A DNA stretch of 64,000 nt. Source: Phyto melanocephala (lineage: Eukaryota > Arthropoda > Insecta > Diptera > Rhinophoridae). Positions 57,180 through 64,000 of the stretch are shown one piece after another (position 1 is the stretch's first letter; each line of letters begins with the position of its first letter). A program made the translations under genes and the position numbers. The stretch spans positions 62,786,968 to 62,850,967 of the forward strand of contig OW799234.1 of the NCBI GenBank assembly GCA_941918925.1. The letters run 5' to 3'. The notes under the pieces were generated by a model that saw nothing but the letters and a program-made list of their open reading frames with translations, did no database searches and was not told the origin of the DNA.

Positions 57180-58130
57180 AAAATTAGGTATGCTGATACT
57201 AAATGTCAAAGTTAAGAACAATTTGAAGTTTGAGAAAAATCGCTGCAAGGATATGCCTACCTCCCATACGTCCTGAATTAAAAAATTTGATTTTAAGCTA
57301 CAATTTATATAAGAATGTAGCAAAAACATGTATATGTCTGTAGAATTTAAAATTCGAGCGTTATTGCAAATTTTTTTTTGCATTCGGTGCAAGGACATGC
57401 CTACGTTCCATATAGCCTTTTTTTTAAAACTATGTTTTAGAAGCATTTATGATTAGAATACACTAAAAATTAATAAGTGATTCTTAAATAATGCATTTTA
57501 GATCTGTTGTAAATATGGTTTCATTCGGTACATTCATTTCTATAAAAAGGCGAAAATATGATGGTGGTACTTAGTAAAATTTAACCTAAATGCTATTGCT
57601 TTACTTTTCTTATTATATAATTTTTAGGTTTTTCCGATTTCAGTCCAATATGATTTAAAATTTTTGTAATCAAATGGACTTTACAATAGAATTACAAAAC
57701 ATCTTCCAAAGTGACAATAATTGGTGATAAACAATAAAATTTTTAAAACATCTTAGCTTTGTTCTACTATAACTCAGGTATATTTTATCCAATTAGCCGC
57801 TATTGGACGCGCAATTTAGCATCCTTAAAAACAAGATAAAATTAATTTTAATTGAGCCAACATTTGACTTTTGGATAGCGGGTGATAGGGAAGTATACAT
57901 CGAAAACTACAAATGTACCGTTATGTTGCAAATGGGACGAATTAAAAAATTTGATCTGTCTGTAAAATTATATATTTGTATTATATTGTATATAAATTGT
58001 ATATATGATATAGCGTATGAAATAATTCCATTTTTACTTATTAATTATTTATTATGATAAAAAATCGTTTTTATGAGTGTGTACAAAAAATACAAAATTT
58101 TCATTTTCCGCCAAAAAAACTTAATTTTTG
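57180..58130. other. No gene recognised
   Basis: AT-rich. A near-duplicate (CGCTGCAAGGATATGCCTAC and CGGTGCAAGGACATGCCTAC, 57240 and 57386) hints at a roughly 145-bp tandem duplication. The 84-codon frame at 57803-58057 has no motif. Confidence 0.4.
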
Positions 58131-58865
58131 TATACCCTTCACCTGTGGTGCACAAGGGTATATATAGCTTTGTCATTCCGTTTGTAATTTCTACAATTTT
58201 CATTTCCGACCCCATAAAGTATATATTTTCTGAAAGCTTATTAATAGAGGAGTCGATTAAGCCCTGACCGTCTGGCCGTCTGGCCGTCTGCCCGTCTGTC
58301 CGTGTGTTGGTTGAAATCAACTTTTAGAAACAACTATATGTTCCTCAGATCTGTGTATGGTATCAATCTCTTGGAAATATCCAGGAATGAATCGCTATTG
58401 AAATTCAGCACAACCGCCCCATAACTTTTTGAGATATGAGCAAAAAACCACGATCACCTTGTTTTTTTCACAATTACAACAACAACCTACATACATACTG
58501 GTTAAAGTAAACGTGGCATCGAATTCCAGCTGAGCCAAAAAAAATTAATTTTATTTTATTAAATATTTTATTTATATTTTATTATTTTTTTTATATATTT
58601 TTTTTTAATTTTTTAAAAAAAATGTTTTTTAAAAAATATGTAAAAAATTTTTTTTTTAATTTTTTTTTTAGTTTTTTTTAATTTTTTTTATTATTTTTTT
58701 ATTTTTAATAAATTTTTCTTGTAATTTTTTTTTTTATAAGTTTTTTACATGTATGTACGTATTTTATATGAGATGAATGGTAATACAAACAATTGTTATT
58801 GCATGACTACACGTTGTGAAGGGTATAAAAGATTCGGCACGGCCGAATATAGCACTGTTACTTGT
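58131..58865 (+). mobile_element. Helentron family 1/3 relative, complete copy
   Basis: Starts TATACCCTTCACCTGTGG with GCACAAGGGTATATATAG as partner, then CCCCATAAAG, CCGTCTGGCCG tract, AGATCTGTGTATGGTA, GAATGAATCGCTATTGAAAT, GTGGCATCGAATTCCAG, T-rich tract (58540-58740), and CGGCACGGCCGAATA with CTTGT end. The middle is diverged from copies A, B and D and matches 41680-41830. Confidence 0.8.
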
Positions 58866-58947
58866 TTTTATTAATCGTTGGACATCCAAACGTAGTATCT
58901 AAATTAAAACTAAAAAATCACTCATTTTTTATTTATATATATATATA

Positions 58948-59756
58948 CTAGCTAATACCCGGTGTACGTCGCCACCCCCATTGCAATGAAATAAAAATTT
59001 TATAGTTCAAAAATATATTTATTTTGCAAGTGCCACGCCTGCTATTACTAAATCAACCTTTTCTTATTCAAATAATCTATAGACGTCAAAGTGTCTCTTG
59101 CAAAATTTGCGTACTCTAACTATTATCGCTTCCCAGATATACGAATTTTTGTATATAATTCATATGACAGGTGCAACGCCCACTATTACTAAAGCATCCA
59201 TTTCTTATCAAAATAGTCATATAGATATCAAAGCTTCTCGTGCAAAATTTGGGTACTCTAACTGTTATAGCTTTCCGAATATACGAATTTTAGTATTCAA
59301 TTGCTATGAGAGCTGCCACGCCCACTATTTCTAATGTACCCATTTTTGCCAGAAATGTTTATTTGTGTGTCAAAGTTGCTCTTGCAAAATTTTAGTACTC
59401 TAATCGATTTCGTTTTCTAAATATACGAAATTTAGTATTTAATTCATGTGGCCACGCCTACTATTGAAAGTCCGCCCATTTTTTACCCAAATGTTCGTGT
59501 GGATGTCAAAGTTTACCATACTTAATTTGAAGACTCTAGCTGCATTAACTTTCGTGATATATAATATTTAATACTTATTCTTAAATAGGGCGTGGCACCC
59601 CGCTCACTTACAATTTCAAACCAAAGTATAGCCTATAGTTCCTTCCAGACATACAGAAATATTCTGTGAAAATTTCAAGGAAATCGGTCTAGCCGTTTAA
59701 CCGTCTATAAAGCATAAACAAACATACAAACAGACATTGATTTTTATATATATAGA
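58948..59756 (-). mobile_element. Helitron-like element, minus strand
   Basis: On the minus strand it starts TCTATATATATAAAAATC after A and ends ACCGGGTATTAGCTAG before T, the Helitron signature. Near the 5' end is AAACGGCTAGACCGATTTCC. Repeated CCACGCCCACTATT/GCAACGCCCACTATT blocks about 100-145 bp apart fill the body. No protein coding. Confidence 0.7.
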
Positions 59757-60461
59757 TAGTATCATCAAACTTTGTAAAATATTAGGGTAGACCTAAAAAT
59801 AATACATTATTTACTTTAAATTTTTTTCATGTTTTTCTCGTAAAGAAAAATACTTGTTACATAAAAACTCAGTTAATTTTTGGTAGTAAAGAAGAAAGAA
59901 TAGATTTATAAATTAATATTTTCCAATTTTAGCAGTATCATAAACTTTGTAATTTTTTTTATAACTTAGGAAATATGACTCAAGAAACGAATGCAATTTT
60001 TATATTTCCGGTAAAAAACTCTAGGACTTCTTTGTGATTCTGTTAGGGCACTCAAAATAGTACTGAAATCTTAAATAAAAATTTAGGTGCTCTAAAAAAA
60101 TAGCTAATTATACTCTGCCAAACTTTAGAAATTTCGGGGATTTCAAATAAAAAAAATTTAGGATAATACAAAAATTTTTCTAAGTTATATTGCTTACCAG
60201 CAATAATTTTGTTTTTTTTTTGTGCGCTTAGTGGTTAACAACACTGCCAAGTGTGAAAGAAATATATTAAGAAATGAATTTTTGGCAATTTTTTTTTTGT
60301 AGAACAGGTAAAAGTTGTTTTTTTGTTTAACAGTTTAGCTCAAAAATTGTTTGACTTTGGTGCCCTCCACTGTAAACAAAAAATGAAAATTATGAATTCT
60401 ACTTACAAATCTATTTAGCTTTACAAAAATGTATATTACATAATTATTCTTTATAGTTTAT
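59757..60461. other. No gene recognised
   Basis: AT-rich; nothing assigned. Confidence 0.4.
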
Positions 60462-61265
60462 TATACCCTTCACACAGTGAAAAAGGGTATATATAGGTTT
60501 GTCATTCCGTGTGAAATTTCTACAATTTTCATTTCCGACCCCATAAAGTATATATTTTCTGAAAGCTTATAAATAGGGGAGTCGATTAAGCCCTGTCAGT
60601 CTGTCAGTCTGTCCGTCTGACCGTCTGTCCGTGTGTATGTTGAAATCAACTTTTTGAAGCCCCCCGACATAGATTGGACCCGGGTAAGGTATTAAAATAT
60701 CAGAAATATTCGGGAGTAGATCGGTATTGAAAATCAGAAACATCGGTACATAAACAACTGAGATATGAGCAAAAACCCACGACCACCTCGAATTTTTTTC
60801 ACAAAAACAACATGACAACAACAACAACATACATACAAACGTGTATACTGGTTAGAGAAAACGTGGCATCGAATCCCAACTGAGGCAAAAAAATTTTTTT
60901 TAAATTTTTTTAAAAATTTTTTTTAATTTTTTTTTTTTTTATTTTTTTTATTTAATATATTATTTATATTTTTATTATTATTTTTTTTTAAATTTTTTTT
61001 ATTTTTTTTTAAATTTTTTTTTTTAATTTTTTTTTTTTGTTTTATATATGTATATTATATATATAATAATTTTTTTTATAATTTTTTTTTTTTAATTTTT
61101 TTTTTAAAATTTTTTTTAAAATTTTTTTTTTTTTCGTTTTTTTAACATACACGTGTACGTATTTCATATGGGATGAATGGTGATACATGCAACTGTTATT
61201 GCATGACTACACGTTGTGAAGGGTATATAAGATTCGGCATGGCCGAATATAGCACTCTTACTTGT
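60462..61265 (+). mobile_element. Helentron family 1, complete copy
   Basis: Nearly identical in layout to copy B: TATACCCTTCACACAG, CCCCATAAAG, CCGTCTGACCGTCTG, ACCCGGGTAAGG, GGCATCGAATCCCAAC, T-rich tract at 60885-61135, CGGCATGGCCGAATA hairpin and CTTACTTGT end. It is inserted close to a mariner remnant. Confidence 0.85.
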
Positions 61266-61270
61266 TAATC

Positions 61271-61320
61271 TTTAGTTTTGCCTATGGGACAGAGCACTGT
61301 GCGGCGCTACGTGTCACACA
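61271..61320 (-). mobile_element. Mariner-like fragment
   Basis: TAGTTTTGCCTATGGGACAG and AGCACTGTGCGGCGC match the inverse of 57115-57165 (DGAHCSFP region). Only about 50 bases remain. Confidence 0.5.
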
Positions 61321-61404
61321 GCCGAAGCTTCACTTTTTTTTATAGCATTTAAAAAAAAAAAGTTATTTGGCGGACCCTTTATAATACTTTTTATCGGGTA
61401 CAAA

Positions 61405-61452
61405 AAATTCAACCTTTAACTAACGGATAGTTGTAATAATGGCCCTTAAAGT
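61405..61452 (-). mobile_element. GGGCCATTATTACAAC MITE, right arm
   Basis: ACCTTTAACTAACGG and AGTTGTAATAATGGCCC are the inverse of the 56528 and 33565 arms. It could be the partner of 56528, separated by later insertions, or an independent solo end. Confidence 0.55.
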
Positions 61453-61587
61453 GCAAATAATAATGTATTCTAGGATGGCGGAGAAGTCAATTGATGTCTT
61501 ATGGATTATCACTGATTTTTTTTTACTTTGTTTTTAAAAAAGCGTATTCCTAAATCAATAACCCAAAATAAAAACAACAAATAGGTC

Positions 61588-61650
61588 TTGTAAGAAGTAT
61601 GTGCTATATTCGGCTGTGCCGAATCTGATTATACTCTTAACCATAATAGA
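61588..61650 (-). mobile_element. Diverged Helentron 3' end
   Basis: AGTATGTGCTATATTCGGCT and GTGCCGAATCTGATTATAC keep the terminal hairpin ATTCGGC-TGT-GCCGAAT. The body is not recognisable. Confidence 0.6.
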
Positions 61651-63775
61651 CCGTAGTGTAGCCTAAATATTACATCTTACATTTTAAACCATTCACTTCA
61701 TTAGTTCCAGTGCCATCTTTGATTTTAAAGCTTTGCATAGTTAACAGTATTCTACTAGTAATTTTTTTAAACAGTTGTATTTTGATGTTTATATCTCAGT
61801 TAGTTGTAACCCGGTTTGTAAGTTTTTCCCAGAGAAAATCTTTTGCAAAAAATTGTGACCTATAAATTTGGCGATTAGTGACCGATTTTCCTAAATATGT
61901 TTACGGATATCTTGGCAAGCATAATATTTTGTATCTATAATAGTGGCAAACTTGTCTATAAATTTTTATTAGGAATGAAAACACTAGATTCTAATGGTAA
62001 AAATTTGTAAATAATAAATAAATGTTTTCGTTTTTTTTTATTTATATCAATAGTTGTTTTTTGTATTGAGCTGGAGATCACTTTTTTATAAAAAAAATAG
62101 TTTTAATTATATTTTCCAATGTTTCGCTAACACATTGGGTAGCTTTTTTTTAGGGAAAGTGCAAACAATTAAGAACATTGTTAATTTATAAATTTATAAA
62201 AAAAAGTGATCTCAATATATATATACCGGAAAGTGTTATAGGGCGACTCACAGAGGGTTGAAATGTACCAAAAGTGAGGATTAATTAAAAAACTGAACTT
62301 TATCCTACACATTCGTGTGTGGTACTGGGTGAAAGGTAATTAAATTCTACATCACTATTTGCCAAAAATTTTTGTTTTGCGTAAATTACTCTATCGACTG
62401 TGAGCTGTCAAAGCCAAATAATTTTTCAAAATTTTTTGTGCCGTGCCTAAAACTGAAAATTGAGATATTTTGGGTGCTAATAATTCTTATTAAGCGTTCT
62501 AAAAGTAATTTTATTAAAATGGAACTATCAACTTCAGGTATTTGGCTACATAATTGTATTAATGTTTTTTAGATAAATGTTTTGCAAATATTTTTAATAT
62601 TTTTTTAAAAAGTGCTCCATATTTGGTGTATTTTCGACACAGAGTTTCAACAAATTTCTTGTTGCGATCCAGCAAATTTTATTAAGTTATATTTTAATAT
62701 AGTATTTTAGCTTATATATTCCACACCAAACTTTTACAGAGGCACCGCGTTTTTTTACTTATTAAGATTTTTGTGAAAAAACTCCAGTTACTAAATACTT
62801 AATCTGAAAAAACAAACAACAAATCAACTTGTTTGTTTTTAACTCTCTTTTGTCTTTATTTTCGGTATTAAAGTTATTGTTATAAATGAGTTTGGTTTCT
62901 ATCAGAGATGGTTGCGTAAGTTAATTTTGACTCACGCTCACTTAAAAAAAAATAATTTCTGTTTTATTTACACCGAATTCTAATTTTTGCATAAGTTCGT
63001 GCTTTTATTAAATTTAAAATTAACTCACGAGCTCGAAATGATCACGAAAACACTTAATGTTCGAACAAAACTAAAGCTTAAATACTAATATGTATATTAA
63101 ATGCTAAAAAAAATCTAAAAAATAAGCAAACGCACAAATTCGGCAATAACTTACGTTATTTTAAATAAATTTCTAAATAAAATTATATGTAACTCACGAA
63201 CACTACATTAAAAAAAATAAAGTGTCACGCTTCCATCTCTTTTAATTGTTATAGTTCATTATACCCTACATAAAAAAATTGGGCACAACCATGTGAACAT
63301 ACATAGAAGTATGGTTTTCATTTGCACTCTAATAGGACAAGTAAAGATTCCTACTATAAATTGGGTAAATTTCAACATATTCTAAATAATTTCTAACACA
63401 AGCTAAGTAAATTTTAAGAAATTTCATGTAAAATTACAGAGTTTGTTGAAATTTACCTATAATATATTTATTATTTTAATTTTTTTAATAAAACATTGAG
63501 TATGCTTTAATTTTCAGTTTTACTCATTAATTTATCGCTTTTTATTCCAAAGTTACAGCATAAATTGTGAACTATGGTCTTTCTTCCCAAAAAACAAAAA
63601 TGCGCTTAACGGGTTAAAAATTCTTTTTTTTTTTGTTTTTTTTCCTAAAATACTGTGTTTTTATTTGCTTATAACAACTTATCAATACAAAACTATAATA
63701 TTTTAAAACTACGGCGTCTATGAATTAATCGCCACTGTGGGTACTATCGAACCCACTGTGCGACTGTGCGTTTCA
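61651..63775. other. No gene recognised
   Basis: AT-rich. AAAAAAGTGATCTC and its near inverse GAGATCACTTTTTTAT (about 62071 and 62200) may mark a small inverted-repeat element around 62065-62215. Otherwise nothing is assigned. Confidence 0.35.
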
Positions 63776-63953
63776 TACCCGGATATTTCCAAAAGATTAA
63801 TTGATTTCTTACAAAAGTTGATTTAAACCAAAACGCGGACAGTCGAACATTGTTCAATCGACTCGAATATTTTACAAATTCTTATTCGAAAATGTGAATA
63901 TTTTACAAATGGAATGGCAAAGCCTACCCCTGGGCACCATAGGTGAGGGTGTA
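63776..63953 (-). mobile_element. Diverged Helentron 5' part
   Basis: GGATATTTCCAAAAG, AAAGTTGATTTAAACCAAAA, CGGACAGTCG, CAATCGACTC, TTACAAATGGAATGGCAAAGC and CCATAGGTGAGGGTGTA follow the inverse order of the 58131 copy. The last block is its 5' terminus. Confidence 0.6.
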
Positions 63954-64000
63954 AAACAGCAATGGATATGTTTTTTCGTAATTTTTCACCAAAATTTACG

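Noticed and set aside
60225..60260. GGTTAACAACACTGCC as an hAT end
   Set aside because: Resembles GTTGACAACGCTG only loosely; no partner end or 8-bp duplication.
1..64000. CRISPR array, phage, operon or bacterial features
   Set aside because: No regular short repeats with unique spacers and no dense coding; the repeats are dispersed eukaryotic transposons.

Overview
The window is AT-rich eukaryotic DNA with no operon-like coding and no complete host gene. It suggests a schizophoran fly, most likely a calyptrate such as a blowfly or house-fly relative. The evidence is the density of DINE-1/INE-1-like Helentron repeats with the typical fly signature (TATACCC…GGGTATA start, CCCCATAAAGTATATAT, CCGTCTGTCCGTCTG tracts, a terminal ATTCGGC hairpin before CTTACTTGT), many fossil Tc1/mariner transposases, a Jockey-like LINE, hAT and pogo-like elements, and a tRNA-derived SINE. 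The species cannot be fixed from sequence alone. The window looks like an intergenic or large-intron repeat graveyard.

Layout. 1-2962: mostly unrecognised, with a SINE-head dimer. 2963-5655: a nested cluster of Helentrons. 7553-11368: mariner fossils. 12563-13866: a pogo/Tigger-like element that keeps an intact 123-codon frame. 14188-15553: an hAT element with an 8-bp target duplication. 16630-25110: mariner, two related Helitron-like elements (one carrying a SINE), a third Helitron-like element, a Tc1 pseudogene and an (ATGT)n tract. 25122-38010: three copies of a second Helentron family, each with the same internal mariner-derived MITE, plus a multi-level nest of inverted-repeat elements. 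38430-39904: a CCCAGCA-ended element holding another element with a 10-bp duplication. 41631-43817: a third Helentron family and Helentron ends. 44860-46460: mariner, LINE and SINE remnants. 48229-50010: a mariner end, a 74-bp-arm hairpin, and a roughly 66-bp minisatellite split by an hAT element. 50527-50685: one weak candidate host exon. 52600-55665: mariner and Jockey relics, each interrupted by a MITE. 56528-63953: more mariner, Helentron and Helitron pieces.

The genes here are transposon genes, nearly all broken. The main interest is the recoverable order of insertions (who sits in whom), the target-site evidence that assigns elements to classes, a Helentron family that amplified after acquiring a MITE, and an internally deleted pogo-like element whose short frame stayed open. 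All calls come from reading the sequence by eye; family names rest on remembered motifs, not database searches.
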